From Croceicoccus gelatinilyticus (GTDB lineage Bacteria; Pseudomonadota; Alphaproteobacteria; Sphingomonadales; Sphingomonadaceae): a stretch of 64,000 nt of DNA. Of this stretch, positions 8,491 to 17,593 are shown in pieces. Both the position numbers and the translations under genes were made by a program. How positions within the stretch are numbered: position 1 is the first letter of the stretch; every line of letters begins with the position of its first letter. Location of the stretch: the NCBI RefSeq assembly GCF_018398395.1, contig NZ_JAHCBF010000002.1, forward strand, positions 558,001 through 622,000, given 5' to 3'. The notes beneath the pieces are model-generated. The model was not told where the DNA came from and searched no databases. It worked only from the letters and a program-made list of their open reading frames with translations.

Positions 8491-9860
8491 GAGTGATCCT
8501 CCTGCGCGAAGATACGACCTGGATTGAGAATGCCTTTGGGATCGAACGCGGCGCGCAACCTGCGCATAAGCGCGATTTCTTCCGCGCTTCGCGAATGGCC
8601 GAGCCAGTCGCGTTTCAGCATGCCAATGCCATGTTCAGCGGAAACGGTGCCCCCGATATCGCGTACCGCGTCATAGACGATCCGCTCCGACACGATGCGT
8701 TGATCCTCGTCAGGAAGCTCGATCGCGACATGGAGGTTGCCGTCGGCGATATGGCCGAAAAACACCGATCGGCTGCCCGGTAGCTGGTCTTCGAATTCCC
8801 GCTCTATCCGCTCGACCAGTCGGCCAAGGTCGGCAAGCGGCGCGCCGACATCGAAAGGTTCGACGATCTTCATGGCGCGCGTGATTTCACCGACATAGTC
8901 GCGGTAAGCCCAGAACCGGTCCCGATCGAGGCCCGACCGGGCCACGAGCGCATCGTCGATCAACCCATCCTCAAGGGCTAGCGAGAGCACCGTGGGCAGG
9001 ATGCCGTCTTCAAACCCTTCGGTCTCGACAAGGACGTAGAACTGGTGGGGCTGATCGAAGGGATCGGGCAAAGCGCCGGGCGCGATGGTGCGGTCAAAGA
9101 AATTGCGCCACATCACCTCATAAGCGGCCAACCGTCCCGAGCAGCGCCGCTCCATAACGCCAAGCAGAGCGATGACTGCGTCGTAACTGGGCAGACCGCA
9201 CAAGGCAGTCTCATACCCGGAAGCCGCCGGGCGCAGTCGCAACAGCGCCTTCGTGACGATGCCCAAGGTGCCTTCGCAGCCGATCAATATCTGTTTCAGA
9301 TCATAACCGGCATTGTTTTTCAGCATCGGCTGCATCGAAGAGATGATCGTGCCATCGGCCAGAACCGCCTCAAGTCCCAGAACCTGATCGCGCATCATGC
9401 CGTGGCGATAGACTTGCGTGCCGCCGGCATTCGTCGCGATCATTCCACCGATCGTGCAGCTCCCGCGCGAGCCGATGTCGACCGCCAGCCGCAGCCCCGC
9501 ATCCTCGGCCGCCTGTTGCGCCGCCTCCAGCGGTACGCCGGCACCGGCCACAAGCGTTCCGGCAACGGGATCGACGTCCGTGATCTTGTTCATCCGTTCC
9601 AGCGAAATGACCAGTTCCCCGTCCCGGGGAAGTGCCGCGCGGGTCATTCCGGTTCTTCCGCCCTGCACGACGACAGGCTGGCCCACATCGTTGCAGGCAG
9701 CCATGATGCGCGACAGCTCTTCGGTAGAGGCCGGACGGACAAGACCGGCGGGCTGGCCGCTCGTCCCCGAGGTCTCGTCTTCGAGATAGCGGGGCTCGAT
9801 CACTTCAGGGGCGAAGTAGTTGCCTGCACCCACGATCGCGGCCAGCCGGTCTCCAATCAT
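8487..9860 (-). CDS. FAD-linked oxidase (D-2-hydroxyacid dehydrogenase type)
   Basis: A 457-residue protein of the FAD-binding PCMH / FAD-oxidase C family (glycolate oxidase GlcD, D-lactate and D-2-hydroxyglutarate dehydrogenases). Seen: VVVQGGRTGMTRAALP near residue 65, the CTIGGMIATNAGG pyrophosphate-binding stretch, GCEGTLGIVTKALLRLRP and the C-terminal GTVSAEHGIGMLKRDWL with the conserved His. It oxidises a 2-hydroxy acid to a 2-oxo acid. It is coupled by ATGA overlaps to the hydroxyacyl-CoA dehydrogenase-like gene upstream and the cytochrome c gene downstream. The exact substrate is not deducible. Confidence 0.87.
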   Translation of the reverse strand: MIGDRLAAIVGAGNYFAPEVIEPRYLEDETSGTSGQPAGLVRPASTEELSRIMAACNDVGQPVVVQGGRTGMTRAALPRDGELVISLERMNKITDVDPVAGTLVAGAGVPLEAAQQAAEDAGLRLAVDIGSRGSCTIGGMIATNAGGTQVYRHGMMRDQVLGLEAVLADGTIISSMQPMLKNNAGYDLKQILIGCEGTLGIVTKALLRLRPAASGYETALCGLPSYDAVIALLGVMERRCSGRLAAYEVMWRNFFDRTIAPGALPDPFDQPHQFYVLVETEGFEDGILPTVLSLALEDGLIDDALVARSGLDRDRFWAYRDYVGEITRAMKIVEPFDVGAPLADLGRLVERIEREFEDQLPGSRSVFFGHIADGNLHVAIELPDEDQRIVSERIVYDAVRDIGGTVSAEHGIGMLKRDWLGHSRSAEEIALMRRLRAAFDPKGILNPGRIFAQEDHS

Positions 9861-10870
9861 GAATCGGCGTCTCCCTGCACGAACGGAGGCACCAGATCCC
9901 GCAAGTGGAGCATCTTCACGAAATCGGAGAGCCTTTCGGCACGGTAGGCGTCGGCATCGACACCTGCGTAATCATAGAAGCCTTTTCCATCGCGCAGACC
10001 GCGGCGTTCCTCGCGCATGTTGTCGACCACGATCTGCGGCGCCTTGTAGCGACCGGCATCGACCTTTTCCGAAAGGAAATCGCTGGCATGGAACAGGATG
10101 TCCCCGCCGCCCCAGTCGATGAATTCCAGCAGGCCCAGAACGGCGAAGCGAATGCCGAACCCCGTTCGCACCGCGAGGTCCACGTCCTGCGCGCTCGCCA
10201 CGCCTTCCTCGACGATGCGGGCAGCCTCGTTCATGGCCAGCGCCTGGATGCGCGGCACGATATAGCCGGGCGCGCCGCGACAGACGATCGGCACCTTGCC
10301 TGCGCCTGACAGGATTGCCCGCGTCCTTTCGACAACGGCTTCATCCGTCACCTTTGCCGGGGCAAGTTCGACGAGCGGCATCAGGTAGGCCGGGTTCAGC
10401 CAATGGGCGTTCAGGAACCGCTCGGGCCTCGTCACGAAGCCGATCAGGTCTTCCGGGTCGATCGTCGACGTGGTCGACGTGATGATGCAATCATCGCTCA
10501 CATGCTCGCAGACGAATGCGAACGCATCACGCTTGGCATCAAGCGTTTCGGGCACGCCTTCGAAGACGATGGTGCACTCTGCCAGAACAGCAGGTGCATC
10601 ATCCCTTGCCACAAAGCGCACATGTGCCAGCGCCTTTTTCGCACCGGCATCGTCAAGCAGGCCCAACCTCACGAGGAAGGCGAGATCGCGCGCGATCTCA
10701 TCCATCGCATCTTGCGACAGCGCCGCGACCGCCGCTGCATCTCTCGGCTTCAAGTCGATCAGCGCGACATCACGGCCCGTCGCCGCGAACGCGATCGCGA
10801 TGCCGCGGCCCATGCGCCCTGCACCGATGGCCGCGACGGTTCCCTGCTCCTGCGCCGCCTCAACCGCCAT
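9857..10870 (-). CDS. 3-hydroxyacyl-CoA dehydrogenase family protein
   Basis: A 337-residue protein with NAD-binding GAGRMGRG (16-23), the family motif STSTIDPEDL, a probable catalytic His in RFLNAHWLNPAYLMPLVE, and the C-terminal domain with GFGIRFAVLGLLEFIDWGG. It is related to 3-hydroxybutyryl-CoA dehydrogenase and lambda-crystallin/L-gulonate-type dehydrogenases, so the substrate may or may not be a CoA thioester. It follows the opine-type dehydrogenase with a one-base gap and overlaps the FAD-linked oxidase. Confidence 0.82.
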   Translation of the reverse strand: MAVEAAQEQGTVAAIGAGRMGRGIAIAFAATGRDVALIDLKPRDAAAVAALSQDAMDEIARDLAFLVRLGLLDDAGAKKALAHVRFVARDDAPAVLAECTIVFEGVPETLDAKRDAFAFVCEHVSDDCIITSTTSTIDPEDLIGFVTRPERFLNAHWLNPAYLMPLVELAPAKVTDEAVVERTRAILSGAGKVPIVCRGAPGYIVPRIQALAMNEAARIVEEGVASAQDVDLAVRTGFGIRFAVLGLLEFIDWGGGDILFHASDFLSEKVDAGRYKAPQIVVDNMREERRGLRDGKGFYDYAGVDADAYRAERLSDFVKMLHLRDLVPPFVQGDADS

Positions 10871-10871
10871 G

Positions 10872-11954
10872 TCAGAAGCCTTCCGACAGGAACTTGGTCA
10901 TCGCCGCACGGTCGAGACCGGCCAGATCGAAGTTTTCGAGCGTCCGCCCTTCTGCATAGAGGTCCCGCCCGGTCACTGCACTGGCGACAGCCAGAAGGCC
11001 GGATGCCACCGGTGTCGGACAGCCTGCCCAGCGCCCGATGGACGCAATCATCGACAGGCCGAGCCGGGTATCTTCCAGCATGTAGCGATGCGTTTGCAGA
11101 TCGATCTTCTCGCGCCAGTCGCCGCTGTCCGTCAGCTTGTCGTGGGCGGCGCGTCCGTACATCCACTCATCGCCATCGGTGGCATAGTGATCGGCCAGCG
11201 GGAAATGCGGCGCGCCATAACCAAGCGCCTCACGCACGGCGATGCGTTCGTTGTCGAGCGCCGTCGTGACCGCGCGGATCGACGGCTGCGTGCCTTCGTT
11301 ATGGATGTCCCATGCCGAAAAATGCTCCAGCGGCCCGGCGTTCATCAGGATAAGCGGCGGATGGATGATCGGCCCTGCATTCATCAGGCCGCCCGAAAGC
11401 GCATCCTCGATCGGTTCGACCGACGGGTAGGCCTGCTTCAGAACGGCGAAGGCATGCTCTGCGTTTCTGGCCGGAAAAACGCCCGTCGGCAGGCGCGTCG
11501 CATAGGCGCTGACGACGATATCGGCCGGGCCGTGCTTGCGGACCAGATAGGGCAGCGTGCCGGTTTCGGCGAAAGTGACGTCCGCGTCGTTGCCCGCGTC
11601 CTTCGCGGCCTTGGCAAATACGAACGAACCCAACGTCCCCGGCGGCAGGAATACGACCTGTCCGTCCTTCCAGTAGGGCGCACATTGCACGGCAAGGTCG
11701 TCATGCGTGGTTGCGGGAAGCGGAATGACGATAAGGTCGGCGCTGGTGATCGCCTCCTCGAGCGAAGTCGTCGGATGAGCGACGACAACCTCGCGCGTGC
11801 CCTTGAAGTCCTTGACCCCGATCGCCCCGTTTTCGAGCACCGGGCCGAAAGCCTCGGCATCGCGACGCCAGAACCAGGTCTCGAAGCCCCGCTCGCTCAT
11901 TTCGACGGCTGCAGCGTAGCAACCATGCCCACCGCCCAGTACGGCAACCCGCAT
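10872..11954 (-). CDS. octopine/nopaline dehydrogenase-family oxidoreductase
   Basis: A 360-residue protein. The N-terminus has a Rossmann fold GGGHGCYAAA (7-16). The middle and C-terminus match the NAD/NADP octopine/nopaline dehydrogenase family (AETGTLPYLVR about 130-140, the GGLMNAGPIIHPPLILMNAG stretch near 203-222, and HYATDGDEWMYGR). Known members reduce or oxidise imines between an amino acid and a 2-oxo acid. In a catabolic operon with an MFS importer it may cleave an opine-like secondary amine. That fits the amidase gene nearby but is inference. Confidence 0.78.
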   Translation of the reverse strand: MRVAVLGGGHGCYAAAVEMSERGFETWFWRRDAEAFGPVLENGAIGVKDFKGTREVVVAHPTTSLEEAITSADLIVIPLPATTHDDLAVQCAPYWKDGQVVFLPPGTLGSFVFAKAAKDAGNDADVTFAETGTLPYLVRKHGPADIVVSAYATRLPTGVFPARNAEHAFAVLKQAYPSVEPIEDALSGGLMNAGPIIHPPLILMNAGPLEHFSAWDIHNEGTQPSIRAVTTALDNERIAVREALGYGAPHFPLADHYATDGDEWMYGRAAHDKLTDSGDWREKIDLQTHRYMLEDTRLGLSMIASIGRWAGCPTPVASGLLAVASAVTGRDLYAEGRTLENFDLAGLDRAAMTKFLSEGF

Positions 11955-12055
11955 TTCATTCCCCTTTTGTCGTCTCGGGAAGCTTCATGCAGGAGGGGCC
12001 AGCCCCCCTCTATTCGCTTTCGGAACGCGGGGTCCGAAATCCGCAGCAAACGCCA

Positions 12056-13354
12056 TCACGCGAAGGAACGGGCAAAAGGCCTGCAGCCGAAAATCAGAAT
12101 GACGGCGGACAAGAACGCCGCTCCGCCAGCGACGAGGGCCAGTGACAGGGCAACGCCTGAACCGCCGAACCAGATATCGTTGAACATCCCGACCAAAAGC
12201 GCGCCCAACGTCGATCCGATCAGCGAATTGCTGCACAGGAACAGCGCGGAAACGCGTGAACGCATGGCAGGCGGGGCGACGATCTGCATGACGGCGGTCG
12301 AAGGCGGCATCGGGAAGGATGCAAAGAACAACAGGCCAGCCATGATGACCAGACACGCATCCAGTGTCCCTGCGAACGGCAGGGCCAGAGCGAACAGCAA
12401 GGTGCCTACCCCGCCGATAACGCCGGTGACGAAAGGAGAGGCAACGACGCCCTTGCGGGTCAGGGCATCGACGGCCCAGCCACTGAAGATGACGCCGCCC
12501 ACCCCGGCCGTAAGCGCCAGCCCGCCAAGCCACATGCCCGCCTGTGCCGGACCAAGTCCGAAACCGCGGATCAGAACGGCAGGGGCCCACCCCAGAACCG
12601 CGAACAGTGCGGCGGCGGCGAAAGTGTAACCGATAATGTGCGGAGCATAGATCGCCTTTTCGCGCGCCATGTGCCGCAGGACTTCGGTCAGCGGCAGGGC
12701 GTTCGTTCCCGTGGCAGCCCGGCCGGGATCGCGAACGGTTGCGAACATGACGAGCGCGAGGAGGAAACCCGGCGCCCCGACGATCACGAAAACCGCCTGC
12801 CAAGCCCGCATCTCCATGCCCAACAGCGATACCGAGCCACTCTCGCCGACAAGCGCTGAAACCGCGCCTCCGGCCAGGAACGCGAGTCCGGTGCCGAAAA
12901 AGGAACCCATGGAATAGACGGCAACCGCGCGGCCCAGCTTTTCACGCGGGAAAAGATCGCTGATCAGCGAATAAGTCGCAGGCGAGAGCGCCGCTTCCCC
13001 CGCGCCGACAAAAACGCGGGCAACGAAGAGCTGAGCGAAGCTGCGCGTAAATCCGCTGAGCACCGTCGCCGCGCTCCATATCGCGATGCCGGCAGAGATG
13101 ACTGCAGGCCGCGACACCCGGTCGGACAGGCTGGCGAGCGGAATACCCATCGTGGCGTAGAATATCGCGAAGGCCAGACCGTGAAGAAGTCCGAACTGGG
13201 TGTCGCTGATCTGCAGATCACGCTCGATCGGATCGATCATCAAAGCAAGTATCTGACGATCGATGAACGAGAATATGTACGCCAGCATGCAGATTATGAC
13301 GACGTACCAGCCCTTGAAGCTGCGTTTGCCCGTGCCGGTCGCTTCGATCGTCAT
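12056..13354 (-). CDS. major facilitator superfamily transporter
   Basis: A 432-residue inner-membrane protein with about 12 hydrophobic segments. The loop 2-3 signature LASLSDRVSRPAVISAG and DRQILALMIDPIERDLQISDTQFGLLHG are typical of the sphingomonad MFS group annotated as spinster-like or hexuronate/aromatic-acid transporters. The start chosen is the ATG beginning MTIEATG; the longer frame adds 52 arginine/proline-rich residues that look non-coding. It heads the operon with the opine-type dehydrogenase (101 bases on), and probably imports the substrate across the inner membrane after TonB-receptor uptake. Confidence 0.88.
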   Translation of the reverse strand: MTIEATGTGKRSFKGWYVVIICMLAYIFSFIDRQILALMIDPIERDLQISDTQFGLLHGLAFAIFYATMGIPLASLSDRVSRPAVISAGIAIWSAATVLSGFTRSFAQLFVARVFVGAGEAALSPATYSLISDLFPREKLGRAVAVYSMGSFFGTGLAFLAGGAVSALVGESGSVSLLGMEMRAWQAVFVIVGAPGFLLALVMFATVRDPGRAATGTNALPLTEVLRHMAREKAIYAPHIIGYTFAAAALFAVLGWAPAVLIRGFGLGPAQAGMWLGGLALTAGVGGVIFSGWAVDALTRKGVVASPFVTGVIGGVGTLLFALALPFAGTLDACLVIMAGLLFFASFPMPPSTAVMQIVAPPAMRSRVSALFLCSNSLIGSTLGALLVGMFNDIWFGGSGVALSLALVAGGAAFLSAVILIFGCRPFARSFA

Positions 13355-13480
13355 TCGTATGTCCCGCCGCGATTTGCCAAGCGGCGATGGTTGGGCAGCG
13401 GTCCAGCCCTGTCCAACCGCGATCGGCAGCCCCTGTCCGCAATGCGCAGCAATGCGCTGACCCGGCTGTCGCAACGGCCG

Positions 13481-13518
13481 AAAAAGAGGCCCGCCCTGCG
13501 TCCGGTGCAAGGCGGGCC
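13481..13518 (-). terminator. rho-independent terminator of the catechol operon
   Basis: Read on the minus strand, an 8-bp GC stem (GGCCCGCC/GGCGGGCC; arms 13511-13518 and 13488-13495) is followed by TCTTTTT. It lies 136 bases past the stop of pcaD, in the 299-base gap before the MFS gene start, which otherwise shows no gene. Confidence 0.7.
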
Positions 13519-13653
13519 AAGTGGGTGGCTCGATTTTGGAAAGTTGCCTGTCCGGCTTTGCCCCTGATCCTAATCCGTGCGTTCTGGCCCGCTATGCCGA
13601 ATGCGCAGTCTTAGCCCGAACCCGGCAACTCTTGCCGGTCAGGATTGTTCGCT

Positions 13654-14427
13654 TCAGACCGCTGGCTTGAGAAGAGCGAGCAGCGCTTCGGGTGCCTCGA
13701 TAGGCGGCAAGTGCGCGGATTCAAGCGCGTGATGCCGTGCCGCGGGGATACGCTCCACAAGGAATCGGCCATGCGGCTCGTAGGGAGTGGAGACGTCCAG
13801 CACCCCGGTGATGACGTCGGTCGGCACCGCGATCCGGCCCAGCCTCTCGGCAAGGTTCATGTCACGTATCGCAGCGCAGGCCCCGACATAACCAGTCGCG
13901 CTGGAGGCAAGCAGCGCCTGCTTCATCGCGTCCGCCTTCGCCGGGTTCGCGTCGATAAAGCCCGGCGAAAGAAAGCGTGCGATCGCCATGTCGGCAATCG
14001 CGGCCAGCCCGCCTTCGCGCACCGTTTCCATGCGCTGCTGCCAGGCAGATGCATCCATCGTTGCCGAGGTGCAGATCAGCGAAAGCCCGTCGGCCCTGTC
14101 ACCATGATCAAGCGCCATTTGCATCGCGATCATGCCGCCCAGAGAAACACCGGCGACATGCGCCGACACGATGCCAGCGTCGTCCATTACCGCCAGAACA
14201 TCGTGAGTAAGCAGGGCAAGCGTATAGTCTCCCTCACTCGCATCGGACTGGCCGTGACCGCGCGTATCGATACGCAGGACGCGCCAATCCTTTTCCAGCG
14301 GGGCAAGGCACGTATCCCAAAGCGACATGTCCGTGCCTATGGAATTGAGAAGGACCAGCGCCGGGCCATCCTCTACGCCCGAAAGCCGGTAATGGATCCG
14401 CGCGCCTTCCGTCTGGACATGCGGCAT
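13654..14427 (-). CDS. pcaD: 3-oxoadipate enol-lactonase
   Basis: A 257-residue alpha/beta hydrolase. It has the nucleophile Ser95 in GVSLGGM, the oxyanion region LLNSIGTDMSLWD (27-39), RIDTRGHGQSD (52-62) and a C-terminal His in ESAHLPPIEAPE (about 237). These match the beta-ketoadipate enol-lactonase PcaD/CatD, which hydrolyses 3-oxoadipate enol-lactone. It is the last gene of the cat operon. The start is the ATG at MPHVQTEG, three bases after the pcaF stop with an AGAAGG site; the longer frame overlaps pcaF. Confidence 0.88.
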   Translation of the reverse strand: MPHVQTEGARIHYRLSGVEDGPALVLLNSIGTDMSLWDTCLAPLEKDWRVLRIDTRGHGQSDASEGDYTLALLTHDVLAVMDDAGIVSAHVAGVSLGGMIAMQMALDHGDRADGLSLICTSATMDASAWQQRMETVREGGLAAIADMAIARFLSPGFIDANPAKADAMKQALLASSATGYVGACAAIRDMNLAERLGRIAVPTDVITGVLDVSTPYEPHGRFLVERIPAARHHALESAHLPPIEAPEALLALLKPAV

Positions 14428-14429
14428 GG

Positions 14430-15632
14430 TCAGACCTTCTCCACGATCATCGCGGTGCCCTGCCCCACGCCCACGCACATGAAGATGAGCGCGTAGCGCC
14501 CCGTTCCCCGCGACAGTTCCTCGACCGCGCTCATCGCCATACGCGCGCCCGACATGCCCAGCGGGTGGCCAAGTGCAATGGCACCCCCATTGGGATTGAC
14601 GCGCGGATCGGCAGGATCGACGCCAAGATCGCGAAGGCTCGCGATCGCCTGACTGGCAAAAGCCTCGTTCAGTTCGATCACGTCCATGTCGGCCATGGTC
14701 AGACCCGTCCGGGCAAGAACGCAGCGCGCAGCCTCGATCGGGCCAACGCCCATGATACGAGGTGCAACACCGGCGGACGCGATCGAAACAACCCGCGCTC
14801 GCGGTACCAGCCCGTTGCGGCGCGCCGCCTCTTCGCTGGCAACGACCATCGCGGCTGCACCATCGTTCAGGCCGGAAGCGTTCCCTGCCGTCACCGTCCC
14901 GTCCGGTCGCACGACCGGCCTTAGCGCGGCAAGCGCCTCCAGGCTCGTGTCGCGCAGATGCTCGTCCTTTTCAAACACGATGGGGTCGGCCTTGCGGCGC
15001 GGTATCGTGACACTCACGATCTCTGCGCCCAGCCGCCCACTGTCCTGTGCGGCCCGGGCTTTCTGCTGGCTTGCCAGAGCAAACGCGTCCTGGTCTTCGC
15101 GGCTGACGTTCCATTCGTCGGCGACGTTTTCGGCCGTGACCGGCATGGCATCGACACCATGGGCGGCCTGCATCGCCGGATTCACGAAACGCCAGCCCAG
15201 CGTCGTGTCTTCAAGCTTCTGAGAACGGTCGAACGCGCCGCTCGCTTTGCCCATAACGAAGGGCGCCCGGGTCATATGCTCCACCCCGCCCGCGACCATC
15301 AGGTCCGCATCGCCGCACCGGATCGAAGCCGCCGCATTGCCCACCGCGTTAAGGCCCGAGGCACAGAGGCGATTGACGGTGTAGCCAGGGACCGTGTCGG
15401 GAAAATCCGCCAGCAACAGCGCCATTCGCGCAACGTTGCGATTATCCTCGCCCGACTGGTTCGCACAGCCGAGCACCACGTCATCGATGCTGGCAAGGTC
15501 CAGCCCAGGATTACGCTGCGCAAGGGCGCGAAGCGGCACGGCGGCGAGGTCGTCAGCCCTGATACCGGAAAGCGAACCGTTCAGCCTTCCAACGGGCGTG
15601 CGAATGGCATCGCAGATGAACGCCTCGGTCAT
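14430..15632 (-). CDS. pcaF: 3-oxoadipyl-CoA thiolase
   Basis: A 400-residue thiolase with acyl-accepting Cys90 in NRLCASGLNAVG, the GHPLGMSGAR histidine motif near 355 and the C-terminal CVGVGQG cysteine motif. Thiolases of this length beginning AFICDAIRTPVGR belong to the PcaF/PaaJ group that cleaves 3-oxoadipyl-CoA to succinyl-CoA and acetyl-CoA. Its position between a CoA-transferase subunit and the enol-lactonase gene supports that step. The start ATG overlaps the stop of the CoA-transferase A gene (ATGA). Confidence 0.88.
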   Translation of the reverse strand: MTEAFICDAIRTPVGRLNGSLSGIRADDLAAVPLRALAQRNPGLDLASIDDVVLGCANQSGEDNRNVARMALLLADFPDTVPGYTVNRLCASGLNAVGNAAASIRCGDADLMVAGGVEHMTRAPFVMGKASGAFDRSQKLEDTTLGWRFVNPAMQAAHGVDAMPVTAENVADEWNVSREDQDAFALASQQKARAAQDSGRLGAEIVSVTIPRRKADPIVFEKDEHLRDTSLEALAALRPVVRPDGTVTAGNASGLNDGAAAMVVASEEAARRNGLVPRARVVSIASAGVAPRIMGVGPIEAARCVLARTGLTMADMDVIELNEAFASQAIASLRDLGVDPADPRVNPNGGAIALGHPLGMSGARMAMSAVEELSRGTGRYALIFMCVGVGQGTAMIVEKV

Positions 15633-16336
15633 GCCGCTTCCCGCGGACGGGTCGTGCGTTTCTCGATCCGCTTTTCGTTGATCGTGGCCAGCACGACGCG
15701 GTTCACATAGATGCCCGGCGTATGAATTTCGTCGGGATCGATACTGCCGGCCTCGACGATTTCCTCAACTTCGGCGACCGTCACTTTGCCGGCGGTTGCC
15801 ATGACGGGATTGAAGTTCCGCGCCGTCTTGCGGAACAGCAAGTTGCCTGCAGTGTCGGCCTTCCACGCCTTGACGATGGACAGGTCCGCCCTCAGCCAGG
15901 TTTCGCGGACATAATCGCGCCCTTCGAAAGTCTCGACCGGCTTGCCTTCGGAAACGACGGTGCCGACACCTGTCGCGGTGTAGAACGCCGGAATCCCTGC
16001 CCCGCCTGCGCGTATCCGCTCGGCAAGCGTACCTTGCGGGTTGAGCTCCAGCTCCAGCGTACCGTCCAGATATTGCTGCTCGAACAGCTTGTTCTCTCCG
16101 ACATAGGACGAGATCATCTTCCGGATCTGCCGGCTTTGCAGCAGCATCCACAGCCCGAAGCCGTCAGCACCCGCATTGTTCGAAATGACCGTCAGGTCCT
16201 TCACCCCGGCCTTTCGGATTTCGGGGATCAGGCTTTCCGGATTGCCGGAGAGGCCGAAGCCCCCCGACATGATGGTCATCCCGTCGAACAACACGCCATC
16301 AAGTGCGGCTGCAGGACTGTCGTAGATCTTGCCCAT
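15629..16336 (-). CDS. 3-oxoadipate CoA-transferase, subunit A
   Basis: A 235-residue protein of the 3-oxoacid CoA-transferase A family: DGMTIMSGGFGLSGNPESLI (18-37), SNNAG (52-56), ELNPQGTLAERIRAGGAGIPAFYT and the C-terminal TPGIYVNRV. It would transfer CoA from succinyl-CoA to 3-oxoadipate (PcaI/CatI role). The catalytic glutamate lies in the B subunit, which should be the next gene but is absent: this stop overlaps the pcaF start directly. The B subunit must be encoded elsewhere for the enzyme to work. Confidence 0.88.
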   Translation of the reverse strand: MGKIYDSPAAALDGVLFDGMTIMSGGFGLSGNPESLIPEIRKAGVKDLTVISNNAGADGFGLWMLLQSRQIRKMISSYVGENKLFEQQYLDGTLELELNPQGTLAERIRAGGAGIPAFYTATGVGTVVSEGKPVETFEGRDYVRETWLRADLSIVKAWKADTAGNLLFRKTARNFNPVMATAGKVTVAEVEEIVEAGSIDPDEIHTPGIYVNRVVLATINEKRIEKRTTRPREAA

Positions 16337-16346
16337 GTCCTTGCTC

Positions 16347-17237
16347 TCAGGCCTCTGCGCGGGCCCGGGCCGAAAAGACTTCGTCTTCGTGCGAAGCTGC
16401 CCGCTGAAGGCTGAAGTCGAATTCGATCACGGCATCGTCACCGTCCCGTTCCGGAACCGGCAAAAGGCCATCGCGCGTACCAAAGGCAAAATCGTCGCGG
16501 GCGAAGGGGTCGTCGCCGAAATTGATCTGCGTCGTCAGCGTGCGATAGCCGGGGGCCTCGATAAAGAAGTGCACGTGTGCCGGGCGATTGCCGTGACGGC
16601 CAAGCGCCTGCATCAGTACATCCGTCGCTCCTTGCGGCGGCACCGAATACCCGTTCGGCATCTTCGAATGGAAGCTGTAGCGACCGTCGTCACCCAGCTT
16701 GATCCGTCGGCGGTTGTTGAACGGCGTCTGCTCGCCCGTCGGGTCGAAGTGCGAGTAGAAACCTTTCGAATTGGCATGCCAGACATGGAGGATCGCATCC
16801 TTCACCGGCTCGCCATCGGGCCCGGTGATCTGACCGCTCATGCTCAGATTGCCCGTGTCGTCGGGGTCGGTCGTCAGGTTGGCGCCATTTTCCACCAGTG
16901 GCGCACCTGCGACGTAAAGCGGGCCTTCGATCGTGCGCGGCGTGCCGCCGCTAAGGCCCGCCTCGCGATCGCGTTCATCCATGACGAGATCCATGAAATG
17001 CTCGATACCCGTGCCCGGCACGATCAGGCCAAACTCACCGACGCCCTGCTGGAAGAAAGTGACGGCCTGCCAGAACTCGCTCTCGGTAATGTCGTGTTTT
17101 ACGATCGTCGCAAAAAGCGCTTCCAGAAGGTCGCGAGTGATCGCTTTCAGGCGCGTGTCCCCGCCGTCCTTGTCGATACCTGCCGAACGGTCGAGCAGGG
17201 TCTGGACTTCGGGCGTGTTCAGAAATTCGCTATTCAT
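16347..17237 (-). CDS. catA: catechol 1,2-dioxygenase
   Basis: A 296-residue intradiol dioxygenase. The non-haem Fe(III) ligands are all visible: Tyr161 (GFYSHFD), Tyr197 (NGYSVP), His221 and His223 (RPAHVHFF). An N-terminal helical dimerisation region precedes them, as in catechol rather than protocatechuate dioxygenases. It cleaves catechol to cis,cis-muconate. The chosen ATG has a strong GAGGAGAGG site a few bases upstream; the longer frame adds 30 residues overlapping catC. Confidence 0.93.
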   Translation of the reverse strand: MNSEFLNTPEVQTLLDRSAGIDKDGGDTRLKAITRDLLEALFATIVKHDITESEFWQAVTFFQQGVGEFGLIVPGTGIEHFMDLVMDERDREAGLSGGTPRTIEGPLYVAGAPLVENGANLTTDPDDTGNLSMSGQITGPDGEPVKDAILHVWHANSKGFYSHFDPTGEQTPFNNRRRIKLGDDGRYSFHSKMPNGYSVPPQGATDVLMQALGRHGNRPAHVHFFIEAPGYRTLTTQINFGDDPFARDDFAFGTRDGLLPVPERDGDDAVIEFDFSLQRAASHEDEVFSARARAEA

Positions 17238-17287
17238 GATCCTCTCCTCGGATATGCATGAAGCCTTGCGGCGGGCGGGTCTTGTTT

Positions 17288-17578
17288 TCAGCGGTCGTCG
17301 TCGTGCAGCGACGATGGGTGGCGACAAAGGGCCACGACGCGGACATCCATGAACGGGTAAAGCGGCAGCGCGACGAGGATGTCGTGCAACTGCGCATTGC
17401 TCTCGACATCGAAGATCGAGACGTTGCTGTACTGGCCGACAACGCGCCAGATGTGGCGCCAGGTGCCCGCTTTCTGCAGTTCCTGGAACTTCGCCTTTTC
17501 TGCGGCCTTAAGTTCCTCGAACTTCGCGGGGTCGAAATCCAGCGGGACGTTCACGTCCATCTCTACCTTGAACAACAT
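17288..17578 (-). CDS. catC: muconolactone delta-isomerase
   Basis: A 96-residue protein, the usual length of CatC. The start MLFKVEMDVNVP and the stretches GTWRHIWRVVGQYSNVSIFDVES and LPLYPFMDVRV are characteristic. It isomerises muconolactone to 3-oxoadipate enol-lactone. It lies between catB (15-base gap) and catA (50-base gap) on the same strand, which is the usual order for the ortho-cleavage operon. Confidence 0.93.
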   Translation of the reverse strand: MLFKVEMDVNVPLDFDPAKFEELKAAEKAKFQELQKAGTWRHIWRVVGQYSNVSIFDVESNAQLHDILVALPLYPFMDVRVVALCRHPSSLHDDDR

Positions 17579-17593
17579 CGTAATCGGCCTTTT

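Noticed and set aside
11985-12055. GC-rich hairpins after the MFS gene as a terminator
   Set aside because: Two short stems are present but no T-run follows, and the next gene on the same strand starts close by; transcription probably continues.
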